From Collimonas sp. PA-H2 (GTDB taxonomy: Bacteria; Pseudomonadota; Gammaproteobacteria; Burkholderiales; Burkholderiaceae_D): 64,000 nt of DNA. Every line of letters starts with the position of its first letter. Within the stretch, counting starts at the first letter, position 1. The translations under genes were made by a program, and so were the position numbers. The notes under the pieces are model-generated. The model did no database searches, had not been told where the DNA came from, and worked only from the letters and a program-made list of their open reading frames with translations. Of the stretch, positions 23,527 to 31,325 are shown piece by piece. The DNA is taken from NCBI RefSeq assembly GCF_002564105.1, contig NZ_PDBX01000001.1:496001-560000 (forward strand), read 5' to 3'.

Positions 23527-23987
23527 GCTTCCACCTTCTCATCGTCACTACGGCAGTAAATGCGAAATGTCAGCGCCAGCAGCTCCTGGGTATGGCGGCT
23601 GATCTCATCGCCTATCGCAGCCAAGTCAGCTCGCTCACGCTTATCAATCTCGCCATCTTCCGTCGCCTCGTTGAAGCGGCGCGACAACAAACCTATGTGG
23701 GCATACAGCTTGTTGAACTTGCTCAGCAGCGCTTCGTTGTCGATTTCATGTGGCGCCGGCAGCATGACAAACACGCCACCACTTTCTATGGCGATGCATT
23801 GTGCAAAAAGCGCAGTGTCTGAAAAAACTTGCATCTGCATCGCCTTGTCGACGCTCATTGTTTGCCCCTGGCGCTCATAGGTACGGTTCTCCAACGCGTT
23901 ACGAGTGATACCCATGGCAGCTGCCATCGCATCCCAACCGCCGGGAAATGCTTTGATCATTTTTAAATAAGATTGCCTTCTACTCAC
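23523..23987 (-). CDS. YmfL/CII-like phage regulatory protein
   Basis: A 154-residue protein of the YmfL type: YLKMIKAFPGGWDAMAAAMG and ITRNALENRTYERQGQ, a CII-like helix-turn-helix, followed by a helical oligomerisation region. The GTG start has AGGAAAA upstream. As the second gene after Cro it probably replaces lambda CII, controlling lysogeny or early genes. Confidence 0.75.
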   Translation of the reverse strand: MSRRQSYLKMIKAFPGGWDAMAAAMGITRNALENRTYERQGQTMSVDKAMQMQVFSDTALFAQCIAIESGGVFVMLPAPHEIDNEALLSKFNKLYAHIGLLSRRFNEATEDGEIDKRERADLAAIGDEISRHTQELLALTFRIYCRSDDEKVEA

Positions 23988-24161
23988 AACGTTTTCCTTT
24001 TTTCGGTGGTTTTTGTTTGGTTCAATTGAAGTTACAGTTCAACTATGGGAAATAAAATAAAATTTCAGACGGCCGGCAAATGTTGTTTGCCAAACTTAAA
24101 ATTGACGCAGAAAAGCTTGGTTATATGGGGAGGGATATGCGCGTTAAAAAAGCAAATCCCC

Positions 24162-24368
24162 CTAAAGAGAATTGCCGAATACGTCTGGCCGAAGATCAAA
24201 GCGAGTTACTTCCGTAGCGACGGCATTCTCGATTGGAATACAGCGCCCTGATGGCGGTCTTCCGCGTGTAACCCACTGCTGTACCGCTTGGGGACTTACA
24301 CCAAGAGTTCGTGCCAGCGATGTTTGTCCGCCAGCGATGTGGCAAGCTTTCTCAATTGAAGTTTTCAT
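24162..24368 (-). CDS. Cro/YdaS-like phage repressor
   Basis: A 68-residue HTH protein: KACHIAGGQTSLARTLGVSPQAVQQWVTRG is shortened here to its core SPQAVQQWVTRG, shared with the CI-like protein's SPQAVQQWITKG, so both probably read the same operators. The predicted PR promoter (-10 at 24375-24380) would start transcription at or next to the ATG, so the mRNA may be leaderless. It is the first gene of the leftward operon. Confidence 0.8.
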   Translation of the reverse strand: MKTSIEKACHIAGGQTSLARTLGVSPQAVQQWVTRGRPPSGRCIPIENAVATEVTRFDLRPDVFGNSL

Positions 24369-24374
24369 AGCATT

Positions 24375-24440
24375 ATTTTAAAGTTTAACTTGTATTGTTA
24401 CAAGTATTTCTTTAGATGCTATTTACAAGGTACGCTTGTA
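24375..24440. promoter_or_regulatory. OR operator region with PR and probable PRM
   Basis: Three 17-bp sites fit TACAAG-N5-CTTGTA: 24378-24394 (TTAAAG/CTTGTA), 24399-24415 (TACAAG/CTTTAG) and 24424-24440 (perfect, TACAAGGTACGCTTGTA). PR on the minus strand is TTGTAA (24398-24403), a 17-bp spacer and TAAAAT (24375-24380). On the plus strand TGCTATTTA (24417-24425) may be an extended -10 for the repressor. The layout mirrors lambda OR. Confidence 0.7.
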
Positions 24441-24452
24441 CACTCCCAAACT

Positions 24453-25139
24453 ATGGAATTCAAATATCGGCTCAAACAATTGTTGGACGCAAAAGACAGC
24501 GGCAATATGACCGCGCTGGCTGCGCATTGCGGGGTCTCGCCTCAAGCAGTCCAACAATGGATCACGAAAGGTCTAATGCCGCGAAAAGGGCGATTGGAGT
24601 TAATTGCTCAATATTTCGGCATTACCGAATCTGCTCTAGTGTATGGGGGAGACATACCTGCAGATATGCGAGAACCTGTCGTGATCTCGATTCGCGACTA
24701 CAAAGAAAAATCGGAGGAAATAGAAATTCGGCAATACAACACAGGTGGAGCAATGGGCCATGGCGTCATATTGCGCGACCAACCAGGGGTAATTCAGAGC
24801 TGGCACGTAAGCCCTGAGTGGATTCAAAAAAATGTAAAGCACCATACAGGAATTGATAACTTAGCAATCGTCACTGGCTTTGGTGACTCGATGCGTGGCA
24901 TGTTTAATCCAGGCGACCCGCTCCTTGTAGATAGAGGGGTTAAATCGGTCGAATTCGACTCTGTCTATTTTTTTAGAGTTGGCGACGAAGGTTTTATCAA
25001 GCGACTCCAGCGAATTCCTGGCGAAGGAATTGTCGCAATATCGGAAAACAAAGCCTACAAAGAATGGACGATCAAGCCTGATATGGACTTCGAAGTTTTC
25101 GCCCGCATTCTTAAGGTTTGGTGTAGCACCGACTTCTAA
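24453..25139 (+). CDS. CI-type prophage repressor with S24 autocleavage domain
   Basis: A 228-residue repressor. Residues 1-70 form the HTH (TALAAHCGVSPQAVQQWITKG). The C-terminal S24/LexA-like peptidase has GFGDSMRGMFNPGD with the catalytic Ser and EGFIKRLQRIPG with the Lys; NTGGAMGHG is the likely cleavage region. Cleavage under SOS would induce the prophage. The ATG at 24453 gives the proper HTH start; upstream codons to 24390 run through operators and are rejected. No Shine-Dalgarno is seen before it. Confidence 0.9.
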   Translation: MEFKYRLKQLLDAKDSGNMTALAAHCGVSPQAVQQWITKGLMPRKGRLELIAQYFGITESALVYGGDIPADMREPVVISIRDYKEKSEEIEIRQYNTGGAMGHGVILRDQPGVIQSWHVSPEWIQKNVKHHTGIDNLAIVTGFGDSMRGMFNPGDPLLVDRGVKSVEFDSVYFFRVGDEGFIKRLQRIPGEGIVAISENKAYKEWTIKPDMDFEVFARILKVWCSTDF

Positions 25140-25441
25140 TTCCCGACATCCAAACAAAATCAAATCCACAATCCGCAGTTGTAGTTTTCAATAAGCCCCC
25201 ACCTCCGGCTGGGGCATCTCCCTCCTCAATTTAGAAGCATTAGCCTGCCGCAGAGGCGCTATTGAGCTCTCACGCCCATAGTCATCCTTGGTGTAGTTCG
25301 TCGCCTAAATTGTGTCATCGCATCGCCCGTTGGAAACACTTGCGGCATTTGCGATTGTAAAGCGGCCTATCAACGTTACAAGTTTCCCCCTCCGCCATAG
25401 CCTTCATTTTTTTGAAACTCTGTAATAAGCTCAAATTTAAT
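25140..25441. other. Gap between the repressor and the left operator
   Basis: No gene. A stem GCCCC/GGGGC at about 25194-25215 may end repressor transcription, though no T run follows. A lone half-operator TACAAG lies at 25377-25382. The rest carries no signal I can name; no rex-like gene is present. Confidence 0.4.
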
Positions 25442-25482
25442 TACAAGTTTAACTTGATTTAATACAAGTTAAACTTTAATAT
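25442..25482 (+). promoter_or_regulatory. OL operator and PL promoter
   Basis: Two operator sites of the OR type lie at 25442-25458 (TACAAGTTTAACTTGAT) and 25463-25479 (TACAAGTTAAACTTTAA). They overlap a strong promoter: -35 TTGATT (25454-25459), 17-bp spacer, -10 TAATAT (25477-25482). Sixteen bases of its spacer are identical to the PR spacer. It drives the recombination operon to the right. Confidence 0.7.
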
Positions 25483-25564
25483 TGTTGCATCCGAGAAGTT
25501 TTAGCCAATGACTCGACGGCGGATTCTGATCGAGATCGGTACAACTTAATCAAGGGAAATTGTG

Positions 25565-25807
25565 ATGGGTGACGTAGCAGACATGATGTTGGATGGGACG
25601 CTTTGCCAAGGCTGCGGCGTGTTTCTTAACGAAGACGCGCCTGGTTATCCATGCAGCTGTCGCGGTTGCAGAATCGACGAAAAGAAGGCCAAAGCAGCAG
25701 CCTATCAACCGCCAAAGCCGAAAGCCAAATGCGCTGTATGCGGACGCAAGGTCAAGCCGACAGGATTGCCAGATCACATGCGCGATGCGCACAAGGAGCC
25801 GGCATGA
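25565..25807 (+). CDS. Small phage zinc-finger protein
   Basis: An 80-residue protein with LCQGCGVFLNED, CSCRGCRIDEKKAKA and KCAVCGRKVKPTGLPDHM: several Cys pairs and a C-terminal His, fitting two small zinc fingers. The ATG at 25565 is preceded by AAGGGAAA. First gene after PL, in the position of lambda N-region genes; function unknown. Confidence 0.7.
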   Translation: MGDVADMMLDGTLCQGCGVFLNEDAPGYPCSCRGCRIDEKKAKAAAYQPPKPKAKCAVCGRKVKPTGLPDHMRDAHKEPA

Positions 25808-25938
25808 GCTACCAAATCACAATCAAAACACTGGACGGCGGCACAGAGACCTACTCCGGTATCGGTGACCGCAATGCGCTGATGGACGCGGCCTACGACG
25901 CCGGCGCACTTGGCGTAACTGTGATGGTGCAGCAATGA
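25804..25938 (+). CDS. 44-residue phage protein
   Basis: MSYQITIKTLDGGTETYSGIG and on to VTVMVQQ: a short beta-strand-rich protein. Its ATG overlaps the previous stop (ATGA), and its stop overlaps the next ATG, so it is embedded in a coupled operon. Unrecognised. Confidence 0.65.
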   Translation: MSYQITIKTLDGGTETYSGIGDRNALMDAAYDAGALGVTVMVQQ

Positions 25939-26141
25939 CGCGCGCCACATTAGCCGCCTGGCTACTCGCTAGCTGCTTCTTTCTACTTGTCTTTTCCGCC
26001 TACGCAATCTGTAACGACGATGACAGCTATGCCGCTCCCACGCTGCGAGATCTATGCCTGGCACAGGGCTGGCCCGACGACAGCAATAGCAAATTAGCGT
26101 TTCAGCGTACATGCAAATCAGAAATCACGAATTTTAATTAA
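25935..26141 (+). CDS. Small phage membrane or exported protein
   Basis: A 68-residue protein with an N-terminal hydrophobic segment (LAAWLLASCFFLLVFSAYA) that acts as signal or anchor and a short polar tail with three cysteines (CNDDD, LRDLCLAQGW, RTCKS). ATGA overlap with the preceding gene. Function unknown. Confidence 0.6.
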   Translation: MTRATLAAWLLASCFFLLVFSAYAICNDDDSYAAPTLRDLCLAQGWPDDSNSKLAFQRTCKSEITNFN

Positions 26142-26153
26142 GTCGAGAAATAC

Positions 26154-27239
26154 ATGAGCAATCAATTAGCAGTAAGTCCAGCAAAAACACTGAACGACTT
26201 CATGGATAAGTACAAGGGGCAGCTTTCCCTTGCCCTGCCAAAGCATATTAGTGCCGACCGCATGATCCGCTTGGCCCTGACGGCCTTCAGCCAAAGTTCA
26301 GATCTACAAAAATGCGACATGCACAGCATCTATGCATCTGTTGTCATCGCCGCACAGCTGGGCCTTGAGATCGGCGTCGGTGGTCAAGGCTATCTGGTTC
26401 CGTATTGGAAAAAAACTGGATATAAGGCCCAGTTCATACCCGGCTGGCAGGGACTTGTCGACTTGGTTTCACGGGCTGGCCGCGCAACTGTCTGGACCGG
26501 TGCTGTCTATGAAGGCGATAAATTTGACTGGGCGCTCGGTGACAATCCATTTGTAAAACATCAGCCCGAGAGCGACGCCGATCATTGGAAGCAGATCACG
26601 CACGTCTATGCGATTGGTCGAGTCAACGGCAGCCAGTATCCGGTTATCGAAGTCTGGTCGATGAATCGCGTCGTTCGCCACTTGAACAAATACAACAAGG
26701 TTGGTCCGAAACATTACGCAATAAAAGACGATGGTAGCAACATGGAAATGTACGCCCGCAAAGTGGTGCTGCTGCAGGTGCTGAAGTACATGCCAAAGTC
26801 CATCGAGGTCATGCGTGCCATGGATGTCGCCAACGCAGTCGACAGCGGGAAAAACTTTACCTTCGACGGCGAAGTGGTGGTCATCAACGATCCCGAAGAC
26901 GACGAATCAGCTAACGAACAACCGCAGAACATCGAGCGTACAGCCCAAGTAGCCCAACCGCAGTCGAAAACAGAAAAAGCCGCCGCTGAGCAGCAACTTC
27001 AGGCAGCAGAAAACACTGGCGGGACGACGGCGACAGCCTCGCCGAAATATGAGTCGATACTTGGTGAAGCGGATACAACGCCTCTAACCACGGCGGAATT
27101 TGAGTATCTGAGCGCAAAGATGGAAGCGGCCGCGCTTGGCTCAGCTGACGTATTGAAAAAATTCGGCATCAAGCTAAACGAAATCACGCGCGCCAACTTT
27201 GACGCTGTGATTGCCTGGACCAAGAATCCGGCGGTTTGA
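26154..27239 (+). CDS. RecT-family single-strand annealing protein
   Basis: A 361-residue protein. Residues 1-260 match RecT: TLNDFMDKYKGQLSLALP, IYASVVIAAQLGLEIGVGG, GYLVPYWKKTGYKAQFIPG, and AMDVANAVDSGK. The C-terminal 100 residues are a variable, acidic, Gln/Ala-rich tail. RecT anneals complementary strands after the partner nuclease resects ends; the nuclease gene follows directly. The operon runs from PL. Confidence 0.9.
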   Translation: MSNQLAVSPAKTLNDFMDKYKGQLSLALPKHISADRMIRLALTAFSQSSDLQKCDMHSIYASVVIAAQLGLEIGVGGQGYLVPYWKKTGYKAQFIPGWQGLVDLVSRAGRATVWTGAVYEGDKFDWALGDNPFVKHQPESDADHWKQITHVYAIGRVNGSQYPVIEVWSMNRVVRHLNKYNKVGPKHYAIKDDGSNMEMYARKVVLLQVLKYMPKSIEVMRAMDVANAVDSGKNFTFDGEVVVINDPEDDESANEQPQNIERTAQVAQPQSKTEKAAAEQQLQAAENTGGTTATASPKYESILGEADTTPLTTAEFEYLSAKMEAAALGSADVLKKFGIKLNEITRANFDAVIAWTKNPAV

Positions 27240-27241
27240 TC

Positions 27242-27823
27242 ATGCTGACATTCGATACCAGCAAGCACGAATATCGCTGGAACGGCAATGTCGTTCCCAG
27301 TGTGACGCAAATACTGAGCCCGATGATGAACTTCTCAATGCTCAATCCGGAAGTCTTGCAGCGCGCGCAGAAGCTCGGCACTGCCGTTCACCGCATGACA
27401 GAACTGTATGACAAAGACGACCTAGATACTGATTCCTTATCGGATGAGCTGAAACCGTATCTCACTGCCTGGATCCGCTTCAAGGACGACTGCGGCTTTG
27501 AGCCAGCAACGATAGAGAGCCAGTTGTATCACCCCATACACGGTTTCTCAGGAACTTCGGACAGAACCGGACCAGTGCGAGGTCGGATGGCCGTTCTGGA
27601 TATTAAAAAAATGGCGACGCTCGGCCCGGTGATCGGGATGCAGCTTTCCGCATATCAGGCTCTTCACAGCCTTCACGGCCCGCAAATTCTTGACCGCTAT
27701 GCACTTGGGTTGCGGCCCGATGGAACTTATCGCATGGTGCCCTATAAGGATCCGCTGGATTTTCCCGCATTTTTGTCATTGCTTACTTTACGAAATTGGA
27801 GATTGAAAAATGGAATTGCTTGA
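27242..27823 (+). CDS. PD-(D/E)XK phage exonuclease
   Basis: A 193-residue RecB/Cas4-like nuclease: KLGTAVHRMTELYDKDD (motif I His), GFSGTSDRTGP (Asp) and MAVLDIKKMATLG (D-x-K), then MQLSAYQALH (motif IV). It should digest one strand of double-stranded ends to supply RecT. The ATG at 27242 is used; a TTG two codons earlier is possible. Ends 14 bases inside the next gene. Confidence 0.82.
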   Translation: MLTFDTSKHEYRWNGNVVPSVTQILSPMMNFSMLNPEVLQRAQKLGTAVHRMTELYDKDDLDTDSLSDELKPYLTAWIRFKDDCGFEPATIESQLYHPIHGFSGTSDRTGPVRGRMAVLDIKKMATLGPVIGMQLSAYQALHSLHGPQILDRYALGLRPDGTYRMVPYKDPLDFPAFLSLLTLRNWRLKNGIA

Positions 27824-28694
27824 TCGAGACAACGTGGCTGTAGCCGCCATTCCACCTCTGCCTTCGGCGGCCGAATTAAACAAGGTTGCCGACAGCGTTC
27901 ACGCTGTCGCTCACGCAATCACCATCAACTCGCCAGTGATGTACATGATCGCTGTAGAAGAGATGCAAGCGCTTCAGGAGAAGCTTGATCAATTGAACAC
28001 TACACGGTTTGCGATAACCCGCCCGATGGATCAGGCCAAAAATAATGTTATGGAACTGTTTCGGGCGCCAGTCAAAAAATGCGAGGACGCCATCGCATTG
28101 CTCAAAAATGCCATTCTTACCTTTAGCAAGGAAGAAAAACGGAAGGCACAAGAAGCACAAAAATTAGCTGACGAACAAGCTCGTCAAGAACGTTTGAAAC
28201 TTGAGCAGCAGGCGCGCGAACAACAAGCAGAAGTGGACCGTCAAGCTCGGGAAGCTGCTGCTGCGGCACAAGCTGTGGCCAAAGCAGAACAAGCGGCTCA
28301 GGATGCTGCGGCCTCCGGCGATCGCGATGCTGAAGAGCGCGCCAACGCCGAAGTGCTGGCAGCCAATCAGACGAAGGCCGCAGCAGAAGCCGAGCGAGAG
28401 GCCGCTGCCGCGCGCGTGTCCGTTACGCAATCCATCGCTCAAGTCATGACTGCGCCGACCGTCGCCAGCGCGACACCCAAAGTCGCCGGCATTTCAACGT
28501 CCGCGCCATGGACTGCCGAGGTAACAAGTCTCATCGACTTAATCAAATTTGTTGCGGCCAACCCGCAGTACGTCAATTTCTTGACCCCCAACCTCGTGCC
28601 GATCAAGCAACAGGCGAAATCGCTGCAGGCCAACTGCAAGATTGAAGGTGTGCGCGTATTTCAGGAAGAGCGCCTTAACTCACGTCGCAAGTAA
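27810..28694 (+). CDS. Coiled-coil phage protein of the recombination operon
   Basis: A 294-residue protein. A helical N-terminal domain (MYMIAVEEMQALQEKLDQLN) leads to a long coiled coil of charged and Ala residues (about 105-205), then a compact C-terminal part (TSLIDLIKFVAANPQYVNF). Such proteins are frequent beside RecT/exonuclease pairs, but no biochemical function is established to my knowledge. Overlaps the nuclease gene. Confidence 0.75.
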   Translation: MELLDRDNVAVAAIPPLPSAAELNKVADSVHAVAHAITINSPVMYMIAVEEMQALQEKLDQLNTTRFAITRPMDQAKNNVMELFRAPVKKCEDAIALLKNAILTFSKEEKRKAQEAQKLADEQARQERLKLEQQAREQQAEVDRQAREAAAAAQAVAKAEQAAQDAAASGDRDAEERANAEVLAANQTKAAAEAEREAAAARVSVTQSIAQVMTAPTVASATPKVAGISTSAPWTAEVTSLIDLIKFVAANPQYVNFLTPNLVPIKQQAKSLQANCKIEGVRVFQEERLNSRRK

Positions 28695-28718
28695 CCCCAC
28701 AGATCACAGGAAAACATT

Positions 28719-29069
28719 ATGACAGACACACGGATAGACCACTTCAGTGATGAGGCAGCTCAACAAGCTCTGAATTTTTTGCGCTTCCAAGCCGGCGAAG
28801 CTGCGATCTCCCGAGCAAACCGCATCTATATGGAAGAGTTTCGGAAGACGGTCAAGGCCAATTGTATGGCCGCTAGCCAAGAAAAGGCGCTGGCAGCGCA
28901 GGAGCGCGACGCCTACGCCAGCCCTGAATATATCGCCCACCTAGAAGCCATGCGCGCCGCGATTGAACTGGATGAAGTTCACCGCTGGAAGCTGGTTGCG
29001 GCGCAGGCAACGATTGAAGCATGGCGGACGCACCAGGCGAATCATCGCGGCCTGCTGAAGATGCAATAA
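28719..29069 (+). CDS. Helical phage protein, unknown
   Basis: A 116-residue, almost wholly helical protein ([19 protein letters not shown] ... [14 protein letters not shown]). AGGAAAA precedes the ATG by about 7 bases. No family recognised. It sits between the recombination genes and rdgC in the same operon. Confidence 0.65.
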   Translation: MTDTRIDHFSDEAAQQALNFLRFQAGEAAISRANRIYMEEFRKTVKANCMAASQEKALAAQERDAYASPEYIAHLEAMRAAIELDEVHRWKLVAAQATIEAWRTHQANHRGLLKMQ

Positions 29070-29107
29070 CCGACAAATATCCTCACCTCAAAACGGACAT
29101 TAACAGT

Positions 29108-30331
29108 ATGTGGTTTAAGAACCTTCAGATATACCGAATTCCCGCACCGTGGGCCGTTTCGGCCGGACAGCTGGAAGCCTTCCTGGCGCCGCAGGCCTTC
29201 GCCAAGTGCAGCAGCCTGGAATTGCAAAGCCAGGGCTGGCTGTCGCCACGCGACAATGGCATGCTGGTGCACAGCGTGAACCGCCAGATGTTGATCTTGC
29301 TCGGCACCGAAAAAAAGCTGCTGCCGGCCACCGTCGTCAACCAGGTCACCGAGGCGCGCGCCGCCGAGATCGAAGAACAGCAAGGCTATGCGCCGGGTCG
29401 CAAGCAGCTGAAAGACATCAAGGAACAGATCACCGATGAGCTGCTGCCGCGCGCTTTCAGCATCCAGCGAAATACCTGGGTCTGGATCGATCCGGTCAAC
29501 GGCTGGTTAGTGATTGATGCCGCCAGCTCAACTAAAGCGGAAGAAATCTTGAAGCTGTTGCTGGCTTCGGTCGACAAGCTACAGATTTCCGGCCTGCGCA
29601 CGGCCCACTCACCGCTGACCTCGATGACCAACTGGCTGGCCTCGGACGAAGCACCGCACGGCTTCACCGTCGACCAGGACACCGAACTGCGCGCCGCAGG
29701 CGAAGGGAAAGCCACCGTCCGTTATATCCGTCACACCCTGGAGGCAGATGACACAGGCCGCCACATCGCTGCCGGTAAACAATGCACTCGACTGGCGATG
29801 ACCTGGGCTGACCATATCTCGTTCGTGCTGACCGAATCGCTGGCAATCAAGCGCATCACACCGCTGGACGTGCTGAAGGAAAGCAACGACACCAGCAGCA
29901 AGAACGACGACGAACGTTTCGATTCCGACATGATGCTGATGACCGGCGAGCTCAACAAGATGCTAAGTGATCTGGTGTTTGCGCTCGGCGGTGAAACACC
30001 CGATGAATTCAGCCCCGCACCAAACATTGACGGCCAGGTGCTTGCCGCCGTCGCTAAGTTCGAGAGTCACCTCCGTGCGCATGGCGCAACAGCGACGATT
30101 AGTCACTCTGGAACCGAATTCATACGCTTCGGCGAGGGCGTGGACCCACTGTATGCCCAAGCTGTTGCCATTGTGCGCGAACAGCGGCGCCCTTCTATCT
30201 CTCTGGTCCAACGCGTCCTCCGCATCGGCTATAACCGTGCCGCGCGCCTTCTTGAGCAAATGGAATTTGACGCCATCGTCAGCCCCATGCACAGCGACGG
30301 TACTCGCACCCTGTTAAAGCAAGAAGCATAA
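29108..30331 (+). CDS. rdgC: RdgC-like protein fused to an FtsK gamma-type winged helix
   Basis: A 407-residue protein. Residues 1-305 match RdgC ([51 protein letters not shown]), a ring-shaped DNA-binding protein that limits RecA. E. coli RdgC is about 303 residues; here about 100 more follow. Residues 346-405 ([20 protein letters not shown], then [20 protein letters not shown]) match the FtsK gamma domain, which reads KOPS DNA in chromosome translocation. The linker (306-345) has no recognised fold. The ATG at 29108 aligns with RdgC. RdgC-type phage proteins exist; this fusion is unusual. Confidence 0.85.
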   Translation: MWFKNLQIYRIPAPWAVSAGQLEAFLAPQAFAKCSSLELQSQGWLSPRDNGMLVHSVNRQMLILLGTEKKLLPATVVNQVTEARAAEIEEQQGYAPGRKQLKDIKEQITDELLPRAFSIQRNTWVWIDPVNGWLVIDAASSTKAEEILKLLLASVDKLQISGLRTAHSPLTSMTNWLASDEAPHGFTVDQDTELRAAGEGKATVRYIRHTLEADDTGRHIAAGKQCTRLAMTWADHISFVLTESLAIKRITPLDVLKESNDTSSKNDDERFDSDMMLMTGELNKMLSDLVFALGGETPDEFSPAPNIDGQVLAAVAKFESHLRAHGATATISHSGTEFIRFGEGVDPLYAQAVAIVREQRRPSISLVQRVLRIGYNRAARLLEQMEFDAIVSPMHSDGTRTLLKQEA

Positions 30332-30376
30332 CGCTCTATCCCATTCTCGCAATCATCCCAAATAAAAAGGAACGCC

Positions 30377-30613
30377 ATGGAAACCCAATCGCAGAAATAT
30401 ACAGTCGCTTATATGCTGGATGTCGTGCTGCAAAAGCACAATTTGAAGAACGATGCCGCTCTGTGCCGCGCCATTGAGATCACCCCACCCACCATTAGCA
30501 AAATTCGTAATGGCGTCCAACCACTCGGTTTCATGCTACTGGTGAAACTGCACGAGTTCACCGGTATGTCCACCAAGGAAATCAAGACACTGGCCGGCAT
30601 TGCGTCCGAATGA
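30377..30613 (+). CDS. Small phage HTH protein
   Basis: A 78-residue protein with an XRE-like helix-turn-helix (LKNDAALCRAIEITPPTISK, IRNGVQPLG) and the helix FMLLVKLHEFTGMSTKEIK. AAAAAGGAA lies before the ATG. Probably a minor regulator; target unknown. Confidence 0.75.
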   Translation: METQSQKYTVAYMLDVVLQKHNLKNDAALCRAIEITPPTISKIRNGVQPLGFMLLVKLHEFTGMSTKEIKTLAGIASE

Positions 30614-30669
30614 CCTGCCCCTCAAGGACGAACGTGACAGAAATCCCAAGTGGGGAAAGTAAAAATACG

Positions 30670-31074
30670 ATGATTACTATTTTGCCTGACGAATTCACAG
30701 CGCTGCGCCGCATGAAGGATTGTTTTGAAGATGGTGAGGGCTACGATGTTGCCGACTCAATGGTGGAACGCTTGGCATGCATAGGCCTCATCCGCAAAAC
30801 ACATGCGCAACACTATGAATTTACTGAATTCGGACGAGCCGTCGTGCAACACGGAAATTATCCGGCAACTGGACTAGGTAGCGATGACACCCTACGCATA
30901 GATTGGCTTGATGCGCAGGAGCATATCCACGCGCATCAATGGCAGCATGGTCCGCGAGGTACTCCAATAAGGACTAGCTTCTACGATAGAAATTATGTGC
31001 TGATTGCAGAGGGAATATCGCTGCGCCATGCCATCGATGCGGCCATGCAAAGTCAAGCGGAGCAAGGCAGGTGA
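30670..31074 (+). CDS. Phage protein with winged-helix-like N-terminus
   Basis: A 134-residue protein, MITILPDEFTALRRMKDC at the start, with MVERLACIGLIRKTHAQHY then EFTEFGRAVV as in winged helices, and a C-terminal half rich in His/Gln. I prefer the ATG at 30670, preceded by GGGGAAAG at good distance; an ATG at 30610 overlapping the previous stop is the alternative. Unrecognised. Confidence 0.6.
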   Translation: MITILPDEFTALRRMKDCFEDGEGYDVADSMVERLACIGLIRKTHAQHYEFTEFGRAVVQHGNYPATGLGSDDTLRIDWLDAQEHIHAHQWQHGPRGTPIRTSFYDRNYVLIAEGISLRHAIDAAMQSQAEQGR

Positions 31075-31111
31075 AGATAGTGAAATCTCAAAGATATACG
31101 GATAAAACTAA

Positions 31112-31324
31112 ATGATGAGCACTTTTCTGGACGATGACGAAGTAATCAAGCTGACGGGCCGAAAAATGAAAGGGCAGCAAATCGATACGCTACGAAAAAT
31201 GGGATTGCCATTTTTCGTCAATGCAACTGGCCACGCTGTAGTTGCTCGATCAGCCATTGATGGGCGAAAGGAATCTAAGCCACAGCGCACATCATGGACC
31301 TCCAGCATAGTGAAGGCATTTTGA
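31112..31324 (+). CDS. DUF4224 excisionase-like protein
   Basis: A 70-residue protein: TFLDDDEVIKLTGRKMKGQQ, then IDTLRKMGLPFFVNATGHAVV. This is the DUF4224 pattern, found directly upstream of phage integrases and thought to act in excision. The next gene, integrase, starts one base after its stop. Confidence 0.8.
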   Translation: MMSTFLDDDEVIKLTGRKMKGQQIDTLRKMGLPFFVNATGHAVVARSAIDGRKESKPQRTSWTSSIVKAF

Positions 31325-31325
31325 T

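Noticed and set aside
24045..24251. A plus-strand 68-codon gene overlapping cro
   Set aside because: Opposes the early operon leader and cro, with no domain or ribosome site.
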